From positions 40,552 to 104,551 of the forward strand of contig CAYTTV010000002.1 of NCBI GenBank assembly GCA_964440915.1: a stretch of 64,000 bases of DNA. Reading direction: 5' to 3'. Of the stretch, positions 8,490-18,145 are shown one piece after another. A model generated the notes under the pieces. That model saw only the letters and a list, made by a program, of their open reading frames with translations, did no database searches and was not told where the DNA came from. The DNA is from CAMPJM01 sp964440915. Lineage in GTDB: Bacteria > Bacteroidota > Bacteroidia > Cytophagales > Cyclobacteriaceae. The stretch's first letter is position 1. The number at the start of each line of letters is the position of its first letter. The translations under genes and the position numbers were made by a program.

Positions 8490-10037
8490 ATGAAAAAATA
8501 TCTGTATCAGGGATTTGTAGCGCTCTTATTAACTCATTCCATCAGCTATGGTCAGTATAATCCTCAACATGATTTGGGAGAGCTATTTGCTGATGTGCAG
8601 TTGACACCTGTTTTTCCAGATTCAAAAACATTTGTGGATTGTATTCCGAAATATTCTCCGAATACGATTTTAAAACAATACCGTAAACAGAAAAAACAAG
8701 CGGATTTTGATTTAGCGGTATTTGTTCGACAACATTTTATCATCCCACAGGCTGCTTCCTATGTCGATACAGACTCTTTTCCTCACATTGAAACCCATAT
8801 AGAAAAGCTTTGGGACGAGTTGGTAAGAACCGACTCAATTACTGCTAGCTCATTGATTGAACTGCCTTTTCCCTACATCGTACCTGGAGGCAGGTTTAAT
8901 GAACTGTATTATTGGGATAGCTATTTCACCCTTTTAGGATTGCAAGTCTCGGGGAAGGACCAACTGATAGAAGACATGGTGGACAACTTCGCTTGGTTAA
9001 TCGAAACGTATGGTTTTATTCCCAATGGGACACGTACTTATTATCTTTCCCGCTCACAACCCCCTTTTTTTTCTTTGATGGTAGTATTGTTGTCAACTAT
9101 CAAGGGAGAGGAAACATTGTTAACCTATTTGCCGCAGCTTGTGGCAGAACATCAATTTTGGATGACAGGTGAGGATGAATTGGACAAGAACAATCATGCT
9201 ATGCATAGGGTGGTGAGGCTGGAAGAAAATGTCATTTTAAACCGTTATTGGGATAATGACAGTACGCCAAGACCTGAATCCTACAAGGAGGATATTGAAA
9301 CTGCTTCGCTCATAGCGGTAAAGCCTGAGATTACTTATAGAAATATTAGGGCGGCGGCAGAGTCAGGTTGGGATTTCAGTGCACGTTGGTTTAGAGATGG
9401 CCTCTCCTTGGAGACGATACATACCACAGAAATAATACCGGTAGACCTCAATAGCTTGCTTTATCATTTAGAAAAAACCATTGCAAAGGCTTATGCGCTA
9501 AAGGGTGATAAAGAAAGCAATGAATTGTTTTCATCAAAAGCAGCAGCAAGAAAAAACGCTATTTTGCAGTATTGCTGGGATGAAGGAGCAGGCTTCTTTA
9601 TAGATTATGACTTTATTGCAGAAAAAACTACGGGATTTTATTCCCTTGCTGGGATGGCGCCACTTTACTTTTCGATTGCAGACCAAGAACAAGCAGAAAA
9701 AATAGCTCGAAATATCGAAGCCTATTTTATGTTTCCGGGAGGTTTGCCTAGTACATTGATATTGTCGGGTCAGCAATGGGACGCTCCTAATGGTTGGGCA
9801 CCTCTCCAATGGATGAGCTATAAAGGATTAAAGCAGTATGGACAAGAGCACTTAGCGGATACCCTTAAGGCACGATGGATAGAGACCATACAAAGTCAAT
9901 ATCTTGAATCTGGAAAGTTGTTAGAAAAGTATAATGTTGTATTTCCAAAAGTGCCAGGCGGCGGCGGAGAATACCCCACTCAAGATGGATTTGGTTGGAC
10001 CAACGGGATTTATTTGAGGATGCTGGAGGAACTATAA
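8490..10037 (+). CDS. treA: Periplasmic trehalase (GH37)
   Basis: The enzyme hydrolyses alpha,alpha-trehalose to two glucose. It has 515 residues with an N-terminal signal peptide (KKYLYQGFVALLLTHSISYG). Both family signatures are intact: PGGRFNELYYWDSY (about residues 131-144) and QWDAPNGWAP (about 430-439). The acid Asp in ESGWDFSARWF, the Gly-rich loop PGGGGEYPTQDGFGW and its Glu are present. It is a single gene convergent with the DUF4924 gene 26 bases away. Secretion to the periplasm is inferred from the signal peptide. Confidence 0.93.
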   Translation: MKKYLYQGFVALLLTHSISYGQYNPQHDLGELFADVQLTPVFPDSKTFVDCIPKYSPNTILKQYRKQKKQADFDLAVFVRQHFIIPQAASYVDTDSFPHIETHIEKLWDELVRTDSITASSLIELPFPYIVPGGRFNELYYWDSYFTLLGLQVSGKDQLIEDMVDNFAWLIETYGFIPNGTRTYYLSRSQPPFFSLMVVLLSTIKGEETLLTYLPQLVAEHQFWMTGEDELDKNNHAMHRVVRLEENVILNRYWDNDSTPRPESYKEDIETASLIAVKPEITYRNIRAAAESGWDFSARWFRDGLSLETIHTTEIIPVDLNSLLYHLEKTIAKAYALKGDKESNELFSSKAAARKNAILQYCWDEGAGFFIDYDFIAEKTTGFYSLAGMAPLYFSIADQEQAEKIARNIEAYFMFPGGLPSTLILSGQQWDAPNGWAPLQWMSYKGLKQYGQEHLADTLKARWIETIQSQYLESGKLLEKYNVVFPKVPGGGGEYPTQDGFGWTNGIYLRMLEEL

Positions 10038-10062
10038 GCAAAACCTTACTTTGGCTTATCAA

Positions 10063-10596
10063 TTAACTCTCTGGCGCAGTATTGCGCTGCTTATATTTAT
10101 AGCTCAAATAGCTCAACACTTCTCCAAATGCATTGATTCCCTCTTTCATGCTTTCGTCCACTTGCTTGCCATTCATACGGAGCAGCAAAAGGCCATAAAT
10201 AGCGTTCAGGCATACTTGTATCGGGTCTTGTATAGCCCCTTTAGCCAGTGCTATATTTTTGTTGATATGGATTTTGGCCCGGTCGTATATCTGGCGGTAG
10301 GCTTGGTCTGACTTGAGCAGCTGCTTGCTTATTTCGCCCAGTTCTGCTGCAATTTTATTGACAAAGCTTAAATGACCTTTATCCTGTATTTTCTCCTGGA
10401 CCATCTGTTCGCATATATTTGAATACCATTGCGCAATGGCTTCTTTTTCTGGGTCGGCCACGGGAAAATGCTTGATAACATAGTCCCTGATCTGATCCGT
10501 GTCAAAATTATAAGCCCGTATCAGGTCCTCGGTCTTATACATGTATATAATGTACTCTGAAATGTTGTTTTTCCTTTTGTTTTCGGCAATAATCAT
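10063..10596 (-). CDS. DUF4924 family protein
   Basis: This 177-residue helical protein starts MIIAENKRKNNISEYIIYMY, the characteristic N-terminus of a Bacteroidota-only family (DUF4924). It is soluble and mostly alpha-helical, with conserved W-Y near residue 70. No function is known for the family. It lies between convergent treA and divergent lepA as a single gene. Confidence 0.8.
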   Translation of the reverse strand: MIIAENKRKNNISEYIIYMYKTEDLIRAYNFDTDQIRDYVIKHFPVADPEKEAIAQWYSNICEQMVQEKIQDKGHLSFVNKIAAELGEISKQLLKSDQAYRQIYDRAKIHINKNIALAKGAIQDPIQVCLNAIYGLLLLRMNGKQVDESMKEGINAFGEVLSYLSYKYKQRNTAPES

Positions 10597-10831
10597 AGCG
10601 AGGAAGCTTTAAGGAGATGTACAAATATCTGAAATATTATATGGATATAACAGCTAAAAACCACACATTTTTGCATTTACACGGTTGAAGCTTGATAGAA
10701 AGGGAGGCAATGCCAAAACAAATATACGAACTAAAAAAATATTCTCTATTTTTGTGAGAATGGGTAAAACCACCATAGGTCAAGAGATATACAAAACGAA
10801 AGGAATTAGTCAGGGATAGCATTTTATATTG

Positions 10832-12619
10832 ATGAAAAACATACGAAACTTCTGCATTATTGCGCATATAGACCACGGGAAGAGTACCTTGGCAGATAGG
10901 CTGTTAGAACATACCCAAACTGTAACTGATCGGCAAATGCAGGAGCAATTGCTCGATAGCATGGATTTGGAACGTGAGCGGGGCATTACGATAAAAAGCC
11001 ATGCGATCCAGATGGATTATGTTTTTGAAGGAGAAAAGTATGTTTTGAACTTGATCGACACGCCTGGACACGTCGATTTCTCTTATGAAGTGTCTAGGTC
11101 TATCGCGGCATGTGAAGGTGCCTTGCTTATAGTGGACGCCTCCCAAGGTATACAGGCCCAAACTATATCGAACTTGTATCTGGCTTTGGAGCAGGACCTG
11201 GAAATCATTCCTGTTCTAAACAAAATAGATCTTCCAGGAGCGATGCCAGAAGAGGTGAAGGATCAGATTATTGAACTGATAGGTTGCGATAGAGAGGACA
11301 TAATTTCGGCGAGTGGAAAGGAAGGCATAGGGATTAGCGATATCTTAAAAGCTATTGTTCATAGAGTTCCCGCTCCGAGTGGCGATATTGACGCCCCTCT
11401 TCAGGCCATGATTTTTGATTCAGTTTTCAATTCCTTCAGGGGGATTGAAGTGTATTTTAGGGTTTTTAATGGCACGATTAATAAAGGAGACAAGGTGAAG
11501 TTCCTAAACACAGGGAAGGTTTATGAAGCAGATGAAATAGGGATATTAAAATATACTCAACTACCTCAAAAATCGATTCAGGCTGGAAATGTAGGCTACC
11601 TGATATCAGGGATAAAAGTAGCCAAAGAAGTGAAGGTAGGAGACACCATCACTCATGTTGATAGGCCTTGTCAGCAAAGTGTGAAAGGGTTTGAAAACGT
11701 AAAACCGATGGTTTTTGCGGGCATATATCCAGTAGAGACCAGTGATTACGAAGAATTGAGGGCATCCATGGAGAAACTGCAATTAAATGACGCTTCTCTA
11801 GTATGGGAGCCAGAAACTTCTGCTGCCCTGGGGTTTGGTTTCCGCTGTGGATTTTTAGGCATGCTGCATATGGAAATCGTGCAAGAAAGGCTGGAGCGTG
11901 AGTTTGACATGACAGTCATTACTACTGTGCCTTCAGTGCAGTTTCATGCTGTAAAATCAGATGGTAGTATCCAGAAAGTGAATGCACCTTCTGATATGCC
12001 CGAACCTAATACGATATCACATATTGAGGAGCCTTTCATTCGTGCACAAATCATTTCCAAATCTGAGTATATCGGTACGATTATCGCTCTTTGTATGGAC
12101 AAACGGGGTGTTCTGAAAAATCAGGTTTATCTGACACAAGACCGTGTTGAGCTTTCATTTGAGCTCCCCCTTTCTGAGATTGTTTTCGACTTCTTCGATC
12201 GTCTCAAAACAATATCTCGCGGCTATGCCTCCCTTGATTACGAACTTATAGGGTTTAGGCAGTCAACCATGGTAAAGTTAGACATCGTGTTGAATGGAGA
12301 GAAGGTGGATGCTTTGTCGGCGATCGTGCATAAAGAGAAAGCTTATGAATGGGGCAAGCGGCTTTGTGATAAGCTTAGGGAGCTTATACCTCGACAGATG
12401 TTCGAAATTGCCATTCAGGCTTCCATAGGTACTAAGATTATTGCAAGAGAGACAGTAAAGGCCATGAGAAAGAACGTTCTGGCGAAATGCTATGGCGGGG
12501 ACATCTCTAGGAAAAGAAAGCTTCTTGAAAAGCAAAAGAAAGGAAAGAAGCGCATGAGGCAAGTAGGCAACGTAGAGATTCCACAGGAAGCCTTTATGGC
12601 GGTTCTGAAACTGGATTAG
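10832..12619 (+). CDS. lepA: Elongation factor 4 (LepA), ribosome back-translocase GTPase
   Basis: LepA is a translational GTPase acting on stalled ribosomes or during initiation. It has 595 residues from ATG 10832 (MKNIRNFCIIAHID); the TTG one codon upstream is less likely. G motifs are AHIDHGKST (G1), DTPGHVDF (G3) and NKIDLP (G4). The domain specific to LepA follows, ending in KKGKKRMRQVGNVEIPQEAF. Length and motifs are normal. A possible -7 element TATTTTTG lies at 10747-10754. Confidence 0.97.
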   Translation: MKNIRNFCIIAHIDHGKSTLADRLLEHTQTVTDRQMQEQLLDSMDLERERGITIKSHAIQMDYVFEGEKYVLNLIDTPGHVDFSYEVSRSIAACEGALLIVDASQGIQAQTISNLYLALEQDLEIIPVLNKIDLPGAMPEEVKDQIIELIGCDREDIISASGKEGIGISDILKAIVHRVPAPSGDIDAPLQAMIFDSVFNSFRGIEVYFRVFNGTINKGDKVKFLNTGKVYEADEIGILKYTQLPQKSIQAGNVGYLISGIKVAKEVKVGDTITHVDRPCQQSVKGFENVKPMVFAGIYPVETSDYEELRASMEKLQLNDASLVWEPETSAALGFGFRCGFLGMLHMEIVQERLEREFDMTVITTVPSVQFHAVKSDGSIQKVNAPSDMPEPNTISHIEEPFIRAQIISKSEYIGTIIALCMDKRGVLKNQVYLTQDRVELSFELPLSEIVFDFFDRLKTISRGYASLDYELIGFRQSTMVKLDIVLNGEKVDALSAIVHKEKAYEWGKRLCDKLRELIPRQMFEIAIQASIGTKIIARETVKAMRKNVLAKCYGGDISRKRKLLEKQKKGKKRMRQVGNVEIPQEAFMAVLKLD

Positions 12620-12716
12620 GGGATGTAAATTTGAATGGGGATGGCTGAGAAGATAAAGCTCTTGTTAGGAACGGAATTTTAATTACATATACTCATTTAT
12701 TTAATAATAATAGACA

Positions 12717-13601
12717 ATGGCGACACTCCTGGATGGGAAAAAGATTTCAAACGAGATAAAAGAAGAAATCGCTCAAAAGGTACAGCAAATAAAAAGCAAA
12801 AAAGGGAAAATACCACATTTAGCTGCAGTATTGGTAGGGACAGACGGCGCAAGTGAAACGTACGTGAGCAGTAAGGTTAAAGCTTGTGAAACTTGTGGAT
12901 TCTCATCAACCCTTAAAAGATTTGACGCTGACATTTCGGAAGAAGCACTTTTGCAGGTTGTGGAGGAGATCAACAATGATCCAGACATTGATGGTCTGAT
13001 CGTGCAATTGCCACTTCCACCACACATTTCTGTTCAGAAAGTGACGGATAAGATAAAACCCGAAAAGGATGTTGATGGCTTTCACCCCATGAATGTTGGC
13101 AGGATGGCAAAAAATCTACCATCGTATGTGGCTGCTACGCCTTTTGGGATTCTTCAGTTGCTAGAGCGGTACAATATTCAAACCCAGGGAAAGCATTGTG
13201 TTGTTGTCGGAAGAAGTGAAATCGTCGGCTCTCCTATGAGCATCCTTATGGCAAGGAATACTTACCCGGGAAATTCCACTGTTACTTTATGCCATAGTAG
13301 AACCAGCAATATCAAAGAAATAACCTTGCAGGCAGACATTATCATCGTAGCCTTGGGAAAACCCAACTTCCTGACGGCCGATATGGTAAAAGAAGGAGTA
13401 GTAGTGATAGATGTAGGGATTACGCGTGTGAAAGATGAAACCAAGAAATCGGGATTTGCCCTAAAGGGAGATGTCGATTTTCTTGAAGTCCAGAAGAAAA
13501 GCAGTTTTATAACCCCAGTGCCAGGCGGAGTAGGCCCCATGACGATAGCCTCCTTGCTGTATAATACTTTGCAAGCAAGCCAGAAAGAAGTGTATGGATA
13601 A
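12717..13601 (+). CDS. folD: Bifunctional methylenetetrahydrofolate dehydrogenase/cyclohydrolase
   Basis: FolD interconverts 5,10-methylene-, methenyl- and 10-formyl-tetrahydrofolate using NADP. The protein has 294 residues. The active-site Tyr49 and Lys53 lie in ETYVSSKVKACE, the folate motif is DVDGFHPMNVGRM, the nucleotide-binding loop is VVGRSEIVGSPM, and the C-terminal signature PVPGGVGPMT is intact. It stands about 100 bases after lepA in the same direction. Confidence 0.97.
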   Translation: MATLLDGKKISNEIKEEIAQKVQQIKSKKGKIPHLAAVLVGTDGASETYVSSKVKACETCGFSSTLKRFDADISEEALLQVVEEINNDPDIDGLIVQLPLPPHISVQKVTDKIKPEKDVDGFHPMNVGRMAKNLPSYVAATPFGILQLLERYNIQTQGKHCVVVGRSEIVGSPMSILMARNTYPGNSTVTLCHSRTSNIKEITLQADIIIVALGKPNFLTADMVKEGVVVIDVGITRVKDETKKSGFALKGDVDFLEVQKKSSFITPVPGGVGPMTIASLLYNTLQASQKEVYG

Positions 13602-13650
13602 CTGATTAGGAATTTTTGATTCAAAGTTCTAGGTTCTCAGTTTAAGAAAG

Positions 13651-14003
13651 ATGGCTGCTACCAAATGTTTTGAAGATTTAGCGTGTTGAAAGAGTGCGAG
13701 AAATTTGTATGCTAGTATCTTTCAAGCAACTAATCAGGAACTTTTGCAAAGGATTTTCCATTAAAGGATCAGATATCAAGATCCAGTGGCTCGACTATGG
13801 ATAACATAGCGGAAGGGTTTGAAAGAGGAGGAAATAAGGAATTAATCCATTTCTTTTTTTATAGCCAAAGCTTCCTTTGCTGAGGTAAAATCTCAACTTA
13901 CAGGACAATGGACCGGAAGCATATTAGCGAAAGTGAATTCATGGAGCTATACCATATTTCAACACAAACTTCAAAACCAATACATGGTTTTATTGCATAC
14001 TGA
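13651..14003 (+). pseudogene. Decayed four-helix-bundle protein gene (23S rRNA-IVP/S23 type)
   Basis: Joining short open pieces in different frames rebuilds a typical four-helix-bundle (S23-like) protein: MAATKCFEDLAC (from 13651, interrupted by TGA at the expected Trp), a frame with KGFSIKG, then DQISRSSGSTMDNIAEGFERG-NKELIHFFF (about 13767-13855), then IAKASFAEVKSQL (about 13860-13900), then RKHISESEFMELYHI ending at TGA 14001-14003. At least one nonsense and about three to four frameshifts are needed. Intact relatives are about 120 residues and their function is unclear; some lie inside rRNA intervening sequences, others are stand-alone. The gene is dead unless assembly errors exist. Confidence 0.75.
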
Positions 14004-14067
14004 AGTAACGCCGAACATATAGGATTTAAGTATAACTAATAACCCCAAAATCCCAGAACTGTAAACT

Positions 14068-14712
14068 ATGAACCCTGAACTTCCTGAATTGAATGTTCCT
14101 AACCAAAACACTATGTTGTCTCTTCCTATCATGGAGGCTTTCTACACCATTCAAGGGGAAGGGTATCATAGTGGAAAAGCGGCTTATTTTATAAGGTTGG
14201 CTGGATGTGATGTGGGCTGCCACTGGTGCGATGTAAAGGAGTCTTGGGACTTAGGGCGCTGGCCAAGCCTACCTGTTGACGAAATAGTGGAGACGGCAGC
14301 AAGAAATCCAGCAAGATTGGCCGTAATTACAGGAGGAGAGCCGTTGATGCACAACCTCGACGCCTTATGTGAGCGGCTGCAAGCACAGGGATTCAAAACA
14401 AACATTGAGACTTCAGGAGCCTATCCTTTGTCGGGTATTTGGGATTGGATATGCGTTTCTCCTAAAAAATTCAAAGCACCGTTACCAGAATTAATAGCTG
14501 AGGCCCATGAATTGAAAGTGATTGTCTACAATCGCTCAGATTTTAAGTGGGCGGCATCTTTTGAAGAGCAAGTTCCTAAAGGATGTAAGCTTTATCTTCA
14601 GCCTGAATGGACTAAGTCCGCTGAAATGCTACCTCTGATGGTGGAGTATGTAAAGGAAAATCCTCAATGGGAAATCTCTTTGCAGACACATAAATATATG
14701 GATATTCCCTAA
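14068..14712 (+). CDS. queE: 7-carboxy-7-deazaguanine synthase (radical SAM)
   Basis: QueE converts 6-carboxytetrahydropterin to the 7-deazaguanine core used for queuosine. The protein has 214 residues. The radical-SAM cluster cysteines are Cys47, Cys51 and Cys54 in GCDVGCHWCD (CX3CX2C, the short type common in QueE). The N-terminus EAFYTIQGEG and the motif VITGGEPLMH are diagnostic. The other queuosine genes (queC, queD) are not in this window. Confidence 0.93.
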   Translation: MNPELPELNVPNQNTMLSLPIMEAFYTIQGEGYHSGKAAYFIRLAGCDVGCHWCDVKESWDLGRWPSLPVDEIVETAARNPARLAVITGGEPLMHNLDALCERLQAQGFKTNIETSGAYPLSGIWDWICVSPKKFKAPLPELIAEAHELKVIVYNRSDFKWAASFEEQVPKGCKLYLQPEWTKSAEMLPLMVEYVKENPQWEISLQTHKYMDIP

Positions 14713-14840
14713 AGAATCTTCGAACCAATTCCCTATAACCCCAAAAGCTCTTTTCAACTTGCTTTTATGTATAGCAGAGGGGGTAGAGCATCTCATAAGG
14801 TATTTTAAAAACCCTTTCTGTAAAACAAGACATAAAAAAA

Positions 14841-14862
14841 GACAGCTCTATTCCGAGCTGCC
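14841..14862. terminator. Terminator between queE and the peptide-binding lipoprotein gene
   Basis: A CAGCTC/GAGCTG stem is flanked by a run of A on the left and T on the right, so it can act for the minus-strand lipoprotein gene (seven T after the stem on that strand) and for queE on the plus strand. Confidence 0.7.
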
Positions 14863-14892
14863 CTTTTTCAAATCTTCAAACACATTCTATTC

Positions 14893-16593
14893 TTACTTTC
14901 CTTGTTGTACGATTCCTCCTTGCATAAAATCAACTCTTTCAAGTTTCAATACATTCATAGGGTTGGTTGGTGTTAAGCCGATCACATTGTTTTGTGTAAG
15001 GCGAAGCACTTCGTCATAGAACAACACAATTACTGGCGCCTCTTCCATAATGATATTATCCATGGCCAAGTAATAGTCAAAGCGTTTGAAACCTTCAGAT
15101 TCAAACCTGGCTACATTATACAACGAATCAAATTTTTCATTGGCGAAATGGGTTTTATTCGGCCCTAAGGGAGCTTTGTTTTTGCTATAAAACATAGACA
15201 AATAGTTTTCAGCATCAGGGTAGTCTCCCAACCATGAACCGCGGAAGAAGTTAACTCTTCCATTGTCTACCAATTCTTGGTGTGTTGCTACTTGATTGAT
15301 CTCTATTTCTACTTTTATTCCGACAGCTTCCCACTGCTTTTGCAAGTATTCCACCATAGGTTTGGATTGTATGGTGGTGTATAGCTTTAAGGTAGGCAGA
15401 CCTTCGCCTCCAGGATATCCTGCTTCTTTCAGCAAGTCTTCTGCTTTTTTAGGGTCATACTTATATCCTATTACTTTTTCAGCATCATAGGCTGCTACGG
15501 CAGGCGGCATAATGCCAGCATTGCCTGGAACCCCCAGGTTGTTCAATAAGAATGAAACCAATTCTTCCCGGTTAATGGCGTAATTAAGTGCCTTTCTGAA
15601 CTCCTTGTTCAAGATAGGGTGATTTTCATCCTCATATTTTTCAGGGTCAAGTTGGAAACCTATATACTCGGTATTAAGATAAGGTTCTTTTTGCACCACA
15701 TATTTGCCTGCAAACTCTTGAGAAGGCGTGCCATCATCGTTCAAAATGAGGTCGATAGAACTGGGCTGGCCTGAATAGGATACAAAGTCAAGTTTCTTTT
15801 GCTGAAAAGTCAAGAGCTCCTGGTTCTTGTCGGAGATAAATGAAACCAAGATCGCATCCAAGTAAGGAAGCTGCTTGCCATTGTTGTCTTTTCTCCAGTA
15901 GTTTTCATTTTTCAACAGCACGAGGCTATTACCCTCGTCCCAAGATTTAAAAATGAAAGGACCTGTTCCCACAGGGTTTACCCTAAAGTCTTTTCCGTAC
16001 TTTTCCACAGCTTCTTTAGGCACTACAAAGGTGTAAGGCATGGTGAGGATTTCCAGGAATGGACCAAATGGCTCTTTCAACCGAATAACCAACTTATAGT
16101 CCTCCGGCGCTTCTACCCAATTGTCCACAGGGACACCGTTTTCGCCTTTTACAACCTTATCGTTGAATATCCAAGCACCCGTACTGGTTGTTTTACTATC
16201 CAGTATCCTTTTGAAGCTATAGACAAAATCAGATGCTTTTACTTCCCTGCCCTTTCCCCCAGGGAACACTTCGCTATCATGAAAAAATACATTTTGTTTT
16301 ATATTAAACGTATAGGTTTTTCCATCTTCAGAGATTTTCCAAGTATCTACAAGGTTGGGAACGGTATATAAATCATCACTCAACTCAAAAAGGCCGCTAT
16401 ATATTTGGGTGGCTGCCCAGCAATTGGCTTGATTTCGTGCAAACGCAGGGTCTAACGAGCTTAGGCCGTCTGCTTGATTATATCTAAAGACTTTTTTATT
16501 CCCATCCTCTAAATCAGATGAGTTTTCTCCCACCCCGGCGCACGACGTTAGGAGTAAAGCCGCTATTATAGATATCCAAATTTGTCTTAGCAT
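14893..16593 (-). CDS. Peptide ABC transporter substrate-binding lipoprotein (OppA/DppA family, SBP_bac_5)
   Basis: The 566-residue protein carries a lipoprotein signal with lipobox LLTSC (Cys18). The mature part has family motifs: LDPAFARNQANCWAATQIYSGLFEL near the N-terminus, FRKALNYAINREELV in the middle, and the C-terminal hinge region. The Opp/Dpp family binds peptides or other solutes for an ABC importer. No permease or ATPase gene lies next to it, so the transporter partner is encoded elsewhere or the protein works alone. A terminator follows its stop. Confidence 0.88.
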   Translation of the reverse strand: MLRQIWISIIAALLLTSCAGVGENSSDLEDGNKKVFRYNQADGLSSLDPAFARNQANCWAATQIYSGLFELSDDLYTVPNLVDTWKISEDGKTYTFNIKQNVFFHDSEVFPGGKGREVKASDFVYSFKRILDSKTTSTGAWIFNDKVVKGENGVPVDNWVEAPEDYKLVIRLKEPFGPFLEILTMPYTFVVPKEAVEKYGKDFRVNPVGTGPFIFKSWDEGNSLVLLKNENYWRKDNNGKQLPYLDAILVSFISDKNQELLTFQQKKLDFVSYSGQPSSIDLILNDDGTPSQEFAGKYVVQKEPYLNTEYIGFQLDPEKYEDENHPILNKEFRKALNYAINREELVSFLLNNLGVPGNAGIMPPAVAAYDAEKVIGYKYDPKKAEDLLKEAGYPGGEGLPTLKLYTTIQSKPMVEYLQKQWEAVGIKVEIEINQVATHQELVDNGRVNFFRGSWLGDYPDAENYLSMFYSKNKAPLGPNKTHFANEKFDSLYNVARFESEGFKRFDYYLAMDNIIMEEAPVIVLFYDEVLRLTQNNVIGLTPTNPMNVLKLERVDFMQGGIVQQGK

Positions 16594-17364
16594 AATTTTT
16601 AAAATTTTTGAATTAAACTTTTATCTTTGTGAGTGCTGTTTAAAAATCATCATAAAGGTTGTGGGAAATAAGCGCAAATAAAAAGCTATTTATGAATTTA
16701 ACTTACCTAGGTCATTTCTATATTTTATTGAAACCAGTTCGATTTAAAGGGCTTTTTGATTTGTTTATGCTCCTTAATCTTTAATCGAAAAATGTTGCAT
16801 TATGAATTGAAACCTTTTCGCCTGGGCTATTTGATAATCCTCATTTCAGCTTGATGAAAGCACTGAAGAAGTTGCTGTAAATCCCCAATAATCTCTCTTT
16901 TTCTTATTGGATATAGTGTATGGGTTGATCTGTTTTATAAGGGTTCCGAGCGCTTTATATAAAATAGCAAAGAAGAATGAGGGTTGGGCATTGAATCGAT
17001 AAAAATGACTATATTGTTCTTTTTTTAGCATATTAAAGAGGACGCACTATTAACCCATGCTAATCTTTAAAGTCCGGGTTCGATATAAAGTTTATCAAAC
17101 AAATCTATCTTGTAAAAGATTTTTGTTTATAAAGTATTGAGCCTTAGGCAGCAAAGGGTTGGGTTGCCTTGATTTAGGCAAAATTGCGTTCAGAGGTGAG
17201 TTAAAGCAATGATGGATATATTTCCAAAAAAAGATAAGGGGAATGTAAACAAAGGATTTTCCTTACATCAAATAGGGCTATCGACGAACAAAAAGGTGTT
17301 TTTTGGAAGGAGGAAAAGGTTACATTTGATGGAAATAGGCGATATAGTAAACTTATAACAACTG
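16594..17364. other. Long non-coding stretch upstream of parA
   Basis: About 770 AT-rich bases separate the divergent lipoprotein gene and parA. I see no tRNA, no convincing ORF and no parS-like TGTTTCACGTGAAACA sequence. A 49-codon frame (17209-17358) ends six bases before parA but lacks any recognisable feature. A TATCTTTG element (16622-16629, plus) could be a promoter. Confidence 0.4.
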
Positions 17365-18135
17365 ATGGGTAAAATAATAGCAATAGCCAATCAAAAAGGT
17401 GGCGTAGGCAAGACGACAACAGCAATTAATTTAGCAGCAAGCCTAGCAGCCTTGGAGCACAAAACATTAATAGTAGATGCTGACCCTCAAGCGAATACTA
17501 CTTCTGGATTAGGCTTTAATCCCCAAAAAATAGAGAACAGTATATACGAGTGCATGGTCGACAACATTTCTGTTAAGGACGCCATCATAAGCTCTGAAAT
17601 AGATTATCTGGACTTGCTTCCTTCTCATATAGATTTGGTGGGGGCCGAGATCGAAATGGTGAATTTGGTGAATCGTGAAGAAAAGATGCGGGAGGCGCTC
17701 CGGGAAGTTAAGGATACGTACGACTATATTGTTATAGATTGCTCCCCTTCCCTCGGACTCATTACGATCAACGCCTTGACGGCAGCCAATTCTGTCATCA
17801 TACCGGTACAATGCGAGTATTTTGCCTTGGAAGGTCTTGGAAAGCTGCTTAATACAATTAAAATCATACAGTCTCGTTTAAATACAGGTCTAGAGATCGA
17901 AGGCATATTGCTTACCATGTATGACGTGAGGCTGAGGTTGTCTAACCAAGTGGTAGATGAGGTAAACCAGCATTTTAAGCAGATGGTTTTCTCAACGATT
18001 ATTCCTAGAAATATAAAGTTGAGCGAATCTCCTAGCTTTGGGATGCCTGCAATAGCCCACGATGCCGAAAGTAAAGGGTCTATCGCTTATCTGAACCTGG
18101 CAGAGGAAATCATCAAAAAGAACGCAGTAGTTTAA
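17365..18135 (+). CDS. parA: Chromosome partitioning ATPase ParA/Soj
   Basis: The protein has 256 residues. The deviant Walker A motif KGGVGKTTTAINLA (residues about 11-24) is followed by VDADPQANTT and by DYIVIDCSPSLG (Walker B). This is the short, chromosomal-type ParA without an N-terminal DNA-binding domain. It works with ParB to segregate origins. parB follows after 10 bases, and the order parA-parB-DUF5683-dapB-lepB is a recurrent Bacteroidota block. Confidence 0.96.
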   Translation: MGKIIAIANQKGGVGKTTTAINLAASLAALEHKTLIVDADPQANTTSGLGFNPQKIENSIYECMVDNISVKDAIISSEIDYLDLLPSHIDLVGAEIEMVNLVNREEKMREALREVKDTYDYIVIDCSPSLGLITINALTAANSVIIPVQCEYFALEGLGKLLNTIKIIQSRLNTGLEIEGILLTMYDVRLRLSNQVVDEVNQHFKQMVFSTIIPRNIKLSESPSFGMPAIAHDAESKGSIAYLNLAEEIIKKNAVV

Positions 18136-18145
18136 AACATTTATA

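Noticed and set aside
10637..10876. 79-codon minus frame overlapping the start of lepA
   Set aside because: It overlaps the firm lepA start and shows no conserved feature; it is a shadow.
16846..17031. 61-codon minus-strand frame in the spacer before parA
   Set aside because: No family resemblance, no promoter, composition like random AT-rich DNA.
17081..17100. GGGTTCGAT-like sequence resembling a tRNA T-loop
   Set aside because: No matching acceptor, D or anticodon stems could be built around it.
17209..17358. 49-codon plus-strand frame ending six bases before parA
   Set aside because: Low-complexity basic composition, no signal, helix or motif, and no support beyond position; left out as a gene.
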